64,000 nt of DNA from Atopobiaceae bacterium UBA1367. GTDB taxonomy: Bacteria; Actinomycetota; Coriobacteriia; Coriobacteriales; Atopobiaceae. Below, in pieces: positions 26,001 to 33,578 of this stretch. Within the stretch, counting starts at the first letter, position 1; every line of letters starts with the position of its first letter. The notes below the pieces were generated by a model. That model did no database searches, was not told the DNA's origin, and saw only the letters and a list, made by a program, of their open reading frames with translations. Location: positions 1-64,000 of the forward strand of contig DBRN01000011.1 of assembly GCA_002305995.1 (NCBI GenBank), read 5' to 3'. A program made the translations under genes and the position numbers.

Positions 26001-27628
26001 TGCTCGGCGAGCTGCGCCGCGCTGCCGCCGGCAGGGCCGCCCGGCGCCTCTGGCTGCCTCCCCTCGAGAAGCACCCCACGGTCGACGTGCTCGCCACGCG
26101 CTACGCCGACGCCCGCGCGGACGACGAGCCCTGGGAGCTGAACCCCATCGTCGGAGAGCTCGACGACCCCGCACGCCAGGAGAAGCGCCTGCTCACGATG
26201 CCGCTCTCGCGCGAGGGCAACGCCATCGTGTACGGGGGCATCGGATCGGGTGCCGAGGAGCTCCTGGGCTCCATGGTCTACTCGCTTGCGCGCGACCACG
26301 ATGCGTCGGAGCTCAACGTCTACATCATAGACCTGGGCTCCGAGCTGCTCAGGCGCTATGCCGGCCTGCCGCAGGTGGGCGATGTCGCCACCACGAGCGA
26401 CGAGGAGAAGATCCTCAGGCTCTTCGACATGCTCGACGCCGAGACGGAGCGTCGCCGCAAGGAGCTCTCGCGCCTCGGTGTCACCTACACGGCCTTCAGG
26501 GGCGATGGGGGCGATGGCGCCATGCCCGCCATCCTGCTCGTCATCAACGGCATGGCGGCCTTCACCGAGCTTTACGAGAAGCTCGAGCCGCGTCTCATCC
26601 GCCTCGTGCGCGAGGGCTCGCGCATGGGCATCTCGACGGTGCTCTGCGCCTCGGCCGCCAATGAGGTCAGGCTGCGCCTGAGGCAGGCCTTCAAGCAGTG
26701 CGTGGTGTGTGCGCTCGCCAATCCCAGCGACTACCTCTCGATCTTCTCGAGCATGCGGGGCGTCTCGGTCCCCCACGGCGCCCGTCGCGGCCTCGTCGAG
26801 GTCGGCAAGGACCGTCTCACCTTCCAGGGGGCGTTCGTCGCAGAGGTTGGCATGGAAGAGGGCGACGTCATAGGCGCCCTCGCCAAGGGTGCGCAGGGAC
26901 GGCCCGCGGCGGCCCGCGTGCGCCTCATGCCTGCACGGGTGGAGCAGGGGCACCTGGCCCCCTTCGCACGGAAGGGGTGCCTCGCCATCGGCCTGTACGA
27001 GGACAACCTCGAGCCGGTGGTGCTCGGCACCTCCGAGACGCCACTTGTGCGCGCCGTCTACTCGCTGCCACGCGCGGGCCGCTCCTTCGTGCTCGCCCTG
27101 TGCGCAGCCGCACGCGCACAGGGCGTCGCGATTCGCCTCGCCGACTGCGCCCGTCTCCTCGACGAGTTGCCGGGCGAGGCGTCCGAGGAGACGACGAGCG
27201 CCGAGGTGCTCGCGGGATGGCTCTCCCAGGACCCCACGCAGGACGCGTCTCTTGAGGTCGTCATCGTGACGGGCATCTCGGCGGCGCTCGCGTCACTTCC
27301 CGACCGCCGGCTCGCCAACGATGCGAGCGAGGCGCTGCGCGCCATGCGCCGCAGCTCGGCGCGCCTCGTCATCCTGGTGGACGGCAACAACGACGTCACG
27401 TACGCACGTGAGGGTTGGTACATGGCGCACCAGAGCGCCAATGACGGCATCTGGCTCGGCAACGGGGCCGACTCCCAGACGGCCATCCGCGCGACCTACG
27501 GGGCCGGGGACAAGCTGGCCTCGGGCATCCCTGCGGACCAGGGATACGTGATCACGACGGGGAGGCCCCGCAAGGCGCATTATCTCAACGCTGCGCCTGC
27601 GGACCCCCTCGCGGAGGCCTCGGCATGA
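23036..27628 (+). CDS. essC: EssC-type T7SS FtsK/SpoIIIE ATPase with N-terminal FHA domain
   Basis: 1530 residues from the ATG at 23036 (AGGGGAGGAG upstream); longer starts would cross the preceding stem-loop. An FHA domain (about 105-200) carries LLIGRDADC, SARHAEL and SANGTFVNG, the phosphothreonine-binding residues. Two membrane helices follow (about 275-330). The first ATPase domain is intact: GTTGSGKSEL (Lys729) and LFVVADEF (Asp843, Glu844). The second has a degenerate P-loop GGIGSGAEEL (from 1067) with no Lys-Ser/Thr, and the third has no clear Walker motifs, as is common for EssC D2/D3. It powers export of WXG100 and LXG proteins. The FHA residues are all present, so it could bind a phosphorylated partner. 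Confidence 0.93.
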   Translation: MSTYLLLTLVIDGRTHTYAIDTLSRATRYLTDGTGEGRGRSVASVSVDAGRCTLRPVGGAVLVDEHGESRNDIEIAPVGVEAAYTLSGGRAGAGAMLYLRLADAGIATYRKVGVKRDCTLLIGRDADCALSYPSQWVSARHAELVFEGDALVVRDLESANGTFVNGRALARGASRELVPGDVVQVMDLTILAGRRFVSVNRPGRLTMDLGDVALPIEHDAFVSRAPAATPDDQLPDERPFWPAPRLMRTIHRRAFNVEEPPKAKEPDDTPALVKMGPSFLMGLSSILMAANAVSRMADGAAVLQTAPSIAMCVSMLGGMLIWPQISRRYERKKQHRDEERRRSAYSDYIAATEASFRAERDEQASILAENRVGPHECLRRVRELDPQLMSRSPLESDFMQLRVGIGELPLEADFRWPERRFTMDKDDLIDMARGLSERPPVLEGAPVACDLLSSWVCGIAGVHEARWDLVRSLVAQLATFYGFSDVKVAAVVGEEDREEWSFLMGLPHTLADDGRTRLVASDERSVRELGGYLARVLAPRAEGQAKKMVSDYGAYHVVLCADRALVDTSDVIARLEELQDNLGFSLVFLGDGIDDLPRECQSVIELGAEHAPSKLYDRSDVAGTLQEFVPDDPVTPEELEELSQSLSRLDLGGEEAVFELPPSLGFLESYEAGSVADLDVEGRWSRADSSRSLAAPIGLDSRGAVATIDPQESFDGPHGLVAGTTGSGKSELLITWILSTAVCFPPEQAAFVLIDYKGGGLADAFDRSDLRLPHLAGTVTNLDGAEVSRSLASLQAELVRRQAMLASAKRLTGDATMDVSSYQRHYAAGELAEPMPHLFVVADEFAELKAQEPEFMDELVSAARIGRSLGVHLVLATQKPTGVVSDQIQANSRFRVCLRVADAADSKEMIRRPDAAALEGPGRFILLVGYDERLALGQAAWAGVPYVPREEAEPARDLSVELCDMSGRTVDSMRPPRDEHEEGTELDAVLGELRRAAAGRAARRLWLPPLEKHPTVDVLATRYADARADDEPWELNPIVGELDDPARQEKRLLTMPLSREGNAIVYGGIGSGAEELLGSMVYSLARDHDASELNVYIIDLGSELLRRYAGLPQVGDVATTSDEEKILRLFDMLDAETERRRKELSRLGVTYTAFRGDGGDGAMPAILLVINGMAAFTELYEKLEPRLIRLVREGSRMGISTVLCASAANEVRLRLRQAFKQCVVCALANPSDYLSIFSSMRGVSVPHGARRGLVEVGKDRLTFQGAFVAEVGMEEGDVIGALAKGAQGRPAAARVRLMPARVEQGHLAPFARKGCLAIGLYEDNLEPVVLGTSETPLVRAVYSLPRAGRSFVLALCAAARAQGVAIRLADCARLLDELPGEASEETTSAEVLAGWLSQDPTQDASLEVVIVTGISAALASLPDRRLANDASEALRAMRRSSARLVILVDGNNDVTYAREGWYMAHQSANDGIWLGNGADSQTAIRATYGAGDKLASGIPADQGYVITTGRPRKAHYLNAAPADPLAEASA

Positions 27629-27682
27629 GTGGGACGGGGCCTGGAGGAGGGTATTTCGTGGGCATATGCGATGTGATGTGAG

Positions 27683-27695
27683 ATGATGGCATCAT
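27683..27695 (+). promoter_or_regulatory. 6-1-6 inverted repeat upstream of the toxin sub-operon
   Basis: ATGATG, one base, CATCAT lies in the 157-base gap after essC and about 90 bases before the DUF4176 gene. This is the largest gap in the forward-running secretion genes before the toxin module, so an internal promoter or operator is plausible. No convincing -35/-10 pair was found. Confidence 0.25.
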
Positions 27696-27785
27696 AGTCT
27701 ACATCCACCCATGACGATTGACGGCATCTTCGAGGAGAGGCAGACGGGCGTCTCCCCACCAAAGGAAAGGAACTGGTGAAGACCT

Positions 27786-28121
27786 ATGGAGAGCACGGGT
27801 TTCCTCCCTCTGGGTACGGTGGTCGTGCTCAAGGGAAACCCACGCAAGTTCATGATCATTGCCCGTGGGGTGGTCGTGAAGCAGCCTGATGGCAGCTTCT
27901 ACTACGACTACGGCAGCTGCCTCTGGCCCGAGGGCCTCCTTGGCGATCGGGTCGCCTACTTCAACCGTGATGCGATCCACAAGGTCGTGAGCCGCGGCTA
28001 CGCTGACGGTGACGACGAGCTCATGCAGGAGAATCTCGCTGAGAGCCTCAAGAAGGTTCACGTTCCCAAGGGCGACCCCAAGCCCCTCACCGCCGACCAG
28101 GCGGGAGGAGAGCGCTCGTGA
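27786..28121 (+). CDS. DUF4176 family T7SS accessory protein
   Basis: 111 residues. LPLGTVVVLKGNPRKFMIIARG and a following YDYGSCLWPEGLLGD-like segment match the DUF4176 pattern (LPIGTVVLLKGG..KLMI..YDY.GCLYPEG), a family repeatedly found beside LXG toxins in T7SSb loci. Its exact function is unknown. A GGAAAGGAA site lies about 15 bases upstream of the ATG. The C terminus overlaps the next gene by four bases. Confidence 0.8.
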   Translation: MESTGFLPLGTVVVLKGNPRKFMIIARGVVVKQPDGSFYYDYGSCLWPEGLLGDRVAYFNRDAIHKVVSRGYADGDDELMQENLAESLKKVHVPKGDPKPLTADQAGGERS

Positions 28122-28507
28122 GCGACATCGACGACGCTCTCGCGTGGGTGCAGGAACAACTTTGGGCAGCGCAGAGGCGCAGTGCCGAGCTCGGCGAGCA
28201 GATCGCTCGTCTCCAGGAGGCCAAGAGGGTCGTCGATGGCCTGGTGGCCGAGAATGCCGGACTGTACAACTGGGTCTCCGCCTACGACGTGGGGGAGGGC
28301 TGGCAGGGCAACAGACGCGAGGACTTCGAGGAGAAGAGGGCCGACGCGACGACGTCCGCACAGAGCTACGCGAACGCAGTGAGCACCATAGACACGCAGA
28401 TTGCCAACAAGATCAGCGATCTCAGCATGCGGCGGCTCGACTACTTTGGCATCATCGAGGGGTACCAGCAGCGGCTCTCGTCGTTCTGGAACGGTTTCAG
28501 CGTATAG
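28118..28507 (+). CDS. DUF5082/YwqH-like helical LXG-partner protein
   Basis: 129 residues from a GTG at 28118, overlapping the previous stop. It is almost wholly helical with an early coiled-coil-like stretch (about 5-45), a central WQGNRREDF turn comparable to the WxG bend of WXG100 proteins, and a second helical arm. Small proteins of this type (YwqH, DUF5082) precede LXG toxin genes and bind the LXG domain during targeting. Assignment rests on pattern and position. Confidence 0.65.
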   Translation: MSDIDDALAWVQEQLWAAQRRSAELGEQIARLQEAKRVVDGLVAENAGLYNWVSAYDVGEGWQGNRREDFEEKRADATTSAQSYANAVSTIDTQIANKISDLSMRRLDYFGIIEGYQQRLSSFWNGFSV

Positions 28508-28520
28508 GGGGTGACAGGGC

Positions 28521-28835
28521 TTGGGCGGACAGATCCATCTCGATCCCGACACGTTCGAGCCGGCACGGTCGGGGTGTCGCCAGGCGGGTACGGCGCTTCT
28601 TGGCGGGCTTCAGGAGGCACCGGAACGGACGAGCTCGTCGGAGGCCATGGACGCCTTCGCCGACATGCTCGGTCAGCTTGGCGGCCTCATCGCGAGGTAT
28701 CAGCGCATCGTAGAGCGTGACTCCGACGCCCTGGCGCAGATCGAGGCCGACTTCAAGGGTGCGGACGAGTCCTCCGCTGCGGCGGCAGAGACGATAGGGG
28801 CCGGGGCGGGCGCCCCCGCCGCCGCGCCACGATAG
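28521..28835 (+). CDS. Small helical LXG-partner protein (DUF5344/YwqI-like position)
   Basis: 104 residues from a TTG at 28521, with a purine-rich site (AGGGGGTGACAGGG) just upstream. It is helical through about residue 85 and ends in an Ala/Gly/Pro-rich tail. It occupies the place of the second small partner (YwqI, DUF5344) between the YwqH-like gene and the LXG toxin, eleven bases from the latter. It has no invariant motif that I recognise, so the family name is tentative. Confidence 0.55.
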   Translation: MGGQIHLDPDTFEPARSGCRQAGTALLGGLQEAPERTSSSEAMDAFADMLGQLGGLIARYQRIVERDSDALAQIEADFKGADESSAAAAETIGAGAGAPAAAPR

Positions 28836-28846
28836 GGGCGAGGCGC

Positions 28847-30637
28847 ATGGGATTCAACATCCTTGTCACTGACGTGGACAACCTCGGCGGCTTCCTCACG
28901 AGCTACCAGTCGACCGTTGGCGATCAGCTCGCCGCCGTCAACGATGCCGCGGTCGTCGTCTCGGGCCTCACCGACTTTCAGGGGGACGCCGCCACCGCGG
29001 TGAAGGCCTACTGGGGCGAGGCGCACACCATCACGGTCGCGGTCCTCAACGAGGCAATGACCGACCTCGTCGTGAGGTACGCGCTGTACGCCGATGGTTA
29101 CGGCAGCGACGCCATCGATGGGGCGCGTGACGCCAAGCTCGACCAGGAGACGATTGACGAGAGCTCACAGGACATGGAGTCCGTGCTGCCCGACGTGGAG
29201 AGCAGGCGGACGCGCCTCTCGTCGGCTCTGGAGTCCATCAGCGACATCCTGCCCCTGGCCGAGCCCGACACGAACGGCATCACCGACAGCCTGGAGGACG
29301 CGTCCCTCATCGCATCCCAGCTGTCGCAGAGGGTCGCCGAACATGAGGCGGCCCACGTCGGTTCCGCCCGCGAGGTGAGCGGCCTCATCAGTGCGGTCGA
29401 GGCGGTCCTTGGCGACCTCGAGACGAGGTACTCCTCGGGGAACGGCTACTCCTCGAACGACTTCGCATCGAGCCAGGCGTTTACCGACCTCAGCGCGGCA
29501 TACATGGCCGTGGCGGGGCACATCAGGGAGAACGCGGATGCGGCCACCGACATCTACCAGCGCATCGGCGAGCGCCAGCAAGAGCGTTACGAGGAGTGGG
29601 AGAGGCAACAGGCCGAGGAGCGCGAGAAGCGAGGCTACGCCGAGATGCTCGCGGGAGGGGCGCTCCTCATCGTTGGTGTCGCGGTATGCGTCGGCTCCGG
29701 TGGCGCTGCCGCGCCCATTGTCCTCGGGGCCGCCACGGCAGTCTTCGGGGCGTCCGACATGGTCGAAGGGGCGCAGGACGTCTACTACGGCAGCAGGGGC
29801 GACATGGCCTCGGTCACCTTCAACCCCCTGCGCGACACCGTGTTCATGGGCAACCAGCAGATCTACTCGCTTGTCGAGATGACAGTCTCCACCCTGGCCT
29901 GCCTGTCCGTGCCGGTGACTGCCGCCATCAGCACCGCGCCCCCGGGAGCTTCGGCGTTCGCGGTGGGCGGCCGTGCCCTGGCGATGGGCGGCGCCCGGAT
30001 GGCGGGAGGCATCGCCGTCACGCAATATGTCATCGATCCCACCATCGCCGCCCTTGCCGGCGGCGGCGAGAACGGGCGCATCGCGGTCGGCCTCGTCAAC
30101 TTGGGCCTGACCGTATACGCGGCGCGTTCGGGCGCCTTCTCGACCGAGCGGGCGATAGCTGTCGAGCGACAGAGGCTGCAGACCGAGATTCCCGAGATCG
30201 AGTCGCAGACAGGGCTTGAGGGAGAGCATGTCCGTGTGGAAGGTTCGGCGGGCAACGAGCCGTCCCCCAACAGCGGAGGCGTCAGGGGAATCGACGATCC
30301 CGTGGACATCGAGCTCAAGTTCAAGGACGGTTGGACGGAGGCACAGAGGCAGGAGGCCCTTGCGAAGTGCCAAGCGCTGTCGGAGGCCGACACGCGCTAC
30401 ACGACGGATCTGCCGGAGAGGACCTACACGCGCCAGAGGTACATAAACGAGGGCGGCATCGTAGGCCCTACGCAGGACATGGATCACCTTATCGACCTGC
30501 AGCTCGGTGGCTCTGACGAGTTCTCTAACCTGCATGGTCTCGACAGGAGCGTGAACAGGAGCCTTGGGTCCCAGATTCACAACCAGCTTGTCAACATGCA
30601 GCCAGGGCAACGCATAGGAGAAGTCACTATCAAGTAA
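28847..30637 (+). CDS. LXG-type polymorphic toxin with HNH-like nuclease C terminus
   Basis: 596 residues. An LXG-like helical N domain (about 1-230) begins GFNILVTDVDNLGGFLTSYQ and contains FQGDAATAVKAYW. It is followed by a charged helix (ERYEEWERQQAEEREKRG), two hydrophobic segments (about 268-310 and 345-400) and a variable linker. The last 60 residues carry DMDHLIDLQLGG (Asp546, His547), then SNLHGLDRSVNRSLGSQ, a pattern of HNH/endonuclease-fold toxin domains. LXG proteins are exported by T7SSb and kill competitors. The nuclease assignment is by motif only. The small helical partners precede it and an immunity gene follows after ten bases. Confidence 0.82.
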   Translation: MGFNILVTDVDNLGGFLTSYQSTVGDQLAAVNDAAVVVSGLTDFQGDAATAVKAYWGEAHTITVAVLNEAMTDLVVRYALYADGYGSDAIDGARDAKLDQETIDESSQDMESVLPDVESRRTRLSSALESISDILPLAEPDTNGITDSLEDASLIASQLSQRVAEHEAAHVGSAREVSGLISAVEAVLGDLETRYSSGNGYSSNDFASSQAFTDLSAAYMAVAGHIRENADAATDIYQRIGERQQERYEEWERQQAEEREKRGYAEMLAGGALLIVGVAVCVGSGGAAAPIVLGAATAVFGASDMVEGAQDVYYGSRGDMASVTFNPLRDTVFMGNQQIYSLVEMTVSTLACLSVPVTAAISTAPPGASAFAVGGRALAMGGARMAGGIAVTQYVIDPTIAALAGGGENGRIAVGLVNLGLTVYAARSGAFSTERAIAVERQRLQTEIPEIESQTGLEGEHVRVEGSAGNEPSPNSGGVRGIDDPVDIELKFKDGWTEAQRQEALAKCQALSEADTRYTTDLPERTYTRQRYINEGGIVGPTQDMDHLIDLQLGGSDEFSNLHGLDRSVNRSLGSQIHNQLVNMQPGQRIGEVTIK

Positions 30638-30647
30638 GGACGCTCGC

Positions 30648-31208
30648 ATGCTGGAAAACTTCTTCAGCTTCTTTGGCGTCGAGCCGGTAGGGCTCGACGA
30701 GGGCAACCTCGCGGAATCCTTCGTGGACCGCCTGGGCGGCAGCTCCTTCGGCGATGGCATCATGTTCGCCATCCGCCCCTCCGACCTCGCCATGTGGCGG
30801 GAGAACCTCTGTGCCGCCTATCCGGGAAGCGATGGTCCGCCTCGCCCGTTCGCATATGACTGGCTAGGCGACTGCCTCGCTGAGGTCGAAGGGCGGCAGG
30901 GCCGCGAGGTGGCCATCTTCGAGATAGGGTCGGGCTCCGTGCTTCGCACGGGAGCTTCGGCGGAGAGGTTCCTCAACAGGGAGGTTCCAGACCACCACGA
31001 CCAGTCGCTCGTGTCCCCGTTCTGGGAGGCGTGGGTGTCATCCGGCGGCGCCCAACCGAAGTACGGCCAGTGCGTCGGGTACAAGGTCCCGCTCTTCCTG
31101 GGCGGCAGGGACGAGGTCGGCAACCTCGAGCTTTCCGACGTCGACGTCTACTGGACGATCCTCGCACAGCTGATCGCGCGCAATGCCGGCGGGGGCCCGC
31201 GCAGTTGA
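30648..31208 (+). CDS. DUF1851-like (Tdi1 C-terminal type) immunity protein
   Basis: 186 residues. It ends with CVGYKVPLFLGGRDEVGNLELSDVDVYW-type residues (split here as CVGYKVPLFLGG and DEVGNLELSDVDVYW), which resemble the DUF1851/Tdi1 C-terminal domain, and has SFGDGIMFAI near residue 35. Such proteins are immunity factors for polymorphic toxins. It lies ten bases after the LXG toxin gene, so it most likely neutralises its nuclease domain. It is cytosolic, with no signal peptide. Confidence 0.75.
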   Translation: MLENFFSFFGVEPVGLDEGNLAESFVDRLGGSSFGDGIMFAIRPSDLAMWRENLCAAYPGSDGPPRPFAYDWLGDCLAEVEGRQGREVAIFEIGSGSVLRTGASAERFLNREVPDHHDQSLVSPFWEAWVSSGGAQPKYGQCVGYKVPLFLGGRDEVGNLELSDVDVYWTILAQLIARNAGGGPRS

Positions 31209-32392
31209 GCGATGCGGTGACAGATGCCCTGCGGATGGTGCTGGCATCTGCCGAGGCCGCCCATCCCAACTGGTACGTGCGCCAGTGCACGAGGCCGCTC
31301 GGCAAGGGGTTCAACCCCTCGTCCGAGAGGGACATGAGGCGCCTGGCGACCCTCGCCGCCCTGCTCTACCTCTACGCGGACCACGACGCCGTGATGAGGT
31401 GCGTGGAGGTCGTCTCGGGTGTGGGCCGCCCCAAGAACGAGGCGGTCGCGACGAGCGTCAACACCATCCGGGTCTTTGGCGCTCGCGTGGCGCGGGCGTC
31501 GGGCGACACGGGGGCGTCCGACGAGGTGCTGTCGTCGATCGTCGCTCGCGAGGCACGGGGGCTCTGGCCCGCACAACTCGACATGGTGAGGGACTACGAG
31601 GCCAAGGCGCTCTCCGCCGAGTGGCGCGACGACCTGAGGGGCGGTTGCGAATGGCGCCTCTCGGCGTACGTGTGGCTCTCGCGGGCCGCCACGCTGCCCG
31701 GCTTTCCCGTGGACGCCAGGGCCGCCGAGGCCACGCTGTCGGCGCTCGCCTCGCGCCTGGTGTGCGACATCGACCTCGCCGGCCGCAGGGGGAGGGCGCG
31801 TCGTGGCGAGGGGGTTGCCGTCCCCGCCCCGCTCACCCAGTTCGACGCCGCGCGATGGGGGACGGTGGGCGAGTTCGAGGAACTCTACGAGGGCGATCCC
31901 AACGCAGCGGACGACCTCCTGGGGTGCACGCTGCTGCTCTGCTCGCTGACGGGGCGTCGCGACGAGGCATCCAGGGCGGAGGTCAGCAGGCGCCTCGTCG
32001 CCGCCGGGGCGGACGTGCGGGGAGGCATCGAGGCGTACGGCGGCCTCACTCCGCTGCACGCGCTGTACCGGTCCGGCTCGATACGCTCACCCCGGTTCCT
32101 CGAGGGGATGACACGCCTCCTCCTCTCCGCCGGGGCCGACCCCAACCGGCGCGACAGCGGCAGGGGCACGCCCTACCGCGGCGTCACGCCGTTCGGCGAC
32201 GCCGTCCTGCTCACGAGGATCCCCCTCGAGGACATGTGGCCGACCTTCCAGCTGCTGCTCGAGGCGGGGGCCGACTGGCATGCGAGCTACGGGCCCAAGG
32301 CGGACTGCCTCGAGCTCGCGGCGCCGCTCGCGTGGAGGCAGGGCTTCGCCGAGAGGGTCGAGGCCTGGGCGCTGTCCCACGGAAGGCCCTAG
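31205..32392 (+). CDS. Ankyrin-repeat protein, putative accessory immunity
   Basis: 395 residues from a TTG at 31205 that overlaps the preceding TGA; a GTG at 31217 is an alternative. The first 200 residues are helical without a recognised domain. The C-terminal half has ankyrin-like repeats: RRLVAAGADVRGG, GLTPLHALYRSG, RLLLSAGADPNRR and QLLLEAGADWHAS. The segment FEELYEGDPNAADD matches FCARYEGDPNVADG of the next gene, so they share an ancestor. Ankyrin proteins commonly occur among immunity genes downstream of polymorphic toxins, which is the basis for the suggested role. Confidence 0.65.
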   Translation: MSDAVTDALRMVLASAEAAHPNWYVRQCTRPLGKGFNPSSERDMRRLATLAALLYLYADHDAVMRCVEVVSGVGRPKNEAVATSVNTIRVFGARVARASGDTGASDEVLSSIVAREARGLWPAQLDMVRDYEAKALSAEWRDDLRGGCEWRLSAYVWLSRAATLPGFPVDARAAEATLSALASRLVCDIDLAGRRGRARRGEGVAVPAPLTQFDAARWGTVGEFEELYEGDPNAADDLLGCTLLLCSLTGRRDEASRAEVSRRLVAAGADVRGGIEAYGGLTPLHALYRSGSIRSPRFLEGMTRLLLSAGADPNRRDSGRGTPYRGVTPFGDAVLLTRIPLEDMWPTFQLLLEAGADWHASYGPKADCLELAAPLAWRQGFAERVEAWALSHGRP

Positions 32393-32603
32393 CGCGCGCC
32401 TGATGCCAGGGGAGGAATGCGTGCGAGGGCCTTGAGGTCGCCTCGTCGACCCCCGATGGCACCGGCCACGTGGCTCGCGGCAGCGAGGGGACCGGCTCCA
32501 TCCCGAGGGGGTCAGGAATTGGCCATGCGTAGGAGGGATGATGCCTCCAGGTTGAGGGACCGTCTCCCAACAGGAGCGGCCTGTATGAGACAGGGGGAGC
32601 GAC

Positions 32604-33143
32604 ATGCTGATCACGGACGTGTTCGACGCGGCGCAGCACGGCACCTATGACGAGTTCTGCGCGCGGTACGAAGGGGATCCCAACGTCGCGGACGGCGTGG
32701 TCGGCCACCGTCTCCTCACCTACGCCGTTCTGGGCAGGCAGGACGAGTCCGAGCGCGAGCGCGTCATCGCGAGGGTCCTGGCGGACGGGGCCGATGTCAA
32801 CCTCACCACGAGGAAGGGGGAGAACTGCCTCATGCTCTGCCTCAAGCAGGGGGCGAGGTGGTGGAGCCCCGAAGGGCTGGCGTGGCTGACGCGTATGCTC
32901 GTCGCCTCGGGGCTCGACGTGAGCCGCAGGGACGCATGGGGCAACGACGCCCTGATGCTCTCGGTGCGCAACACCAAGGGCGAGAGCGCCGGGCTCGTTC
33001 CGGTGTGGCAGGGGCTGCTCGAGGCAGGCGCCGATCCGACGGTCGCGGGCCCCCAGGGCAAGAGTGCGCTGGACTGGGCGGGTGAGTTTGCGTGGAGGCA
33101 TGAGTTCCTCGACGTCGCGAGAGGGTACGGGTATGGCAGCTAG
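32604..33143 (+). CDS. Ankyrin-repeat protein, paralogue of upstream gene
   Basis: 179 residues; the ATG at 32604 follows AGGGGGAG. Ankyrin-type motifs are RVLADGADVNLTTRKGENCLML, RMLVASGLDVSRRDAWGND and GLLEAGADPTVAGPQGKSALD in abbreviated form. It is a shorter copy of the C-terminal half of the preceding gene and lacks its helical N domain. The 211-base gap between the two holds no supported gene. A stand-alone immunity or orphan immunity protein is inferred. Confidence 0.65.
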   Translation: MLITDVFDAAQHGTYDEFCARYEGDPNVADGVVGHRLLTYAVLGRQDESERERVIARVLADGADVNLTTRKGENCLMLCLKQGARWWSPEGLAWLTRMLVASGLDVSRRDAWGNDALMLSVRNTKGESAGLVPVWQGLLEAGADPTVAGPQGKSALDWAGEFAWRHEFLDVARGYGYGS

Positions 33144-33286
33144 GGACGAGGCCACGACCGCCGGGGAGATCCTCGGCGGAAGCCCTCGCGGTTGAGCGGG
33201 ACACCGCCGTCCCCTGTGGCTCAGCGTGGCGGCGCCGCCCCAAGCCATGCTACACTCTGCCTGACATGACGGCGTGGGGGGGGCAT

Positions 33287-33568
33287 ATGAAGGAGAAGGT
33301 TGAGCTCAGGGTGATCCTCGCCCCGACCCACCGGGAGTACAACTTCTGGGTTCCGCTCGACCTCACGGTGGGGCAGGCGACCTCCCTGATCTCGCGCCTG
33401 CTCGAGCGGCGCGAACCCGCGCTCTGGCAAGCCACGGGCGGGGAGGACCTGATGCTTTGCGACGTGGGGTCGCCCTCGCGCGGCGAGCTGCTGAACCCCA
33501 ACGAGACGGTGCGTGCCCTCAAGGCGTTCGGCGTTCTCGCCGATGGCTCGCGCGTCGCGCTCGCCTGA
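33287..33568 (+). CDS. YukD/EsaB-like ubiquitin-fold T7SS protein
   Basis: 93 residues. I choose the ATG at 33287 because a G-run binding site precedes it; an in-frame ATG at 33266 has none. The sequence starts KVELRVILAPTHREYNFWVP, has LTVGQATSLISRLLE and ends GVLADGSRVALA, the beta-grasp pattern of YukD/EsaB (ELKLPVDLTV... LxNG). EsaB regulates or assists T7SSb secretion. It is followed after ten bases by the FHA protein. Confidence 0.75.
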   Translation: MKEKVELRVILAPTHREYNFWVPLDLTVGQATSLISRLLERREPALWQATGGEDLMLCDVGSPSRGELLNPNETVRALKAFGVLADGSRVALA

Positions 33569-33578
33569 GGGAGGATCG

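Noticed and set aside
32417..32650. 77-codon forward frame between the two ankyrin genes with a GGGGAGGA site
   Set aside because: It runs into the next gene in another frame, is Arg/Ala-rich as expected for out-of-frame high-G+C DNA, and shows no domain.
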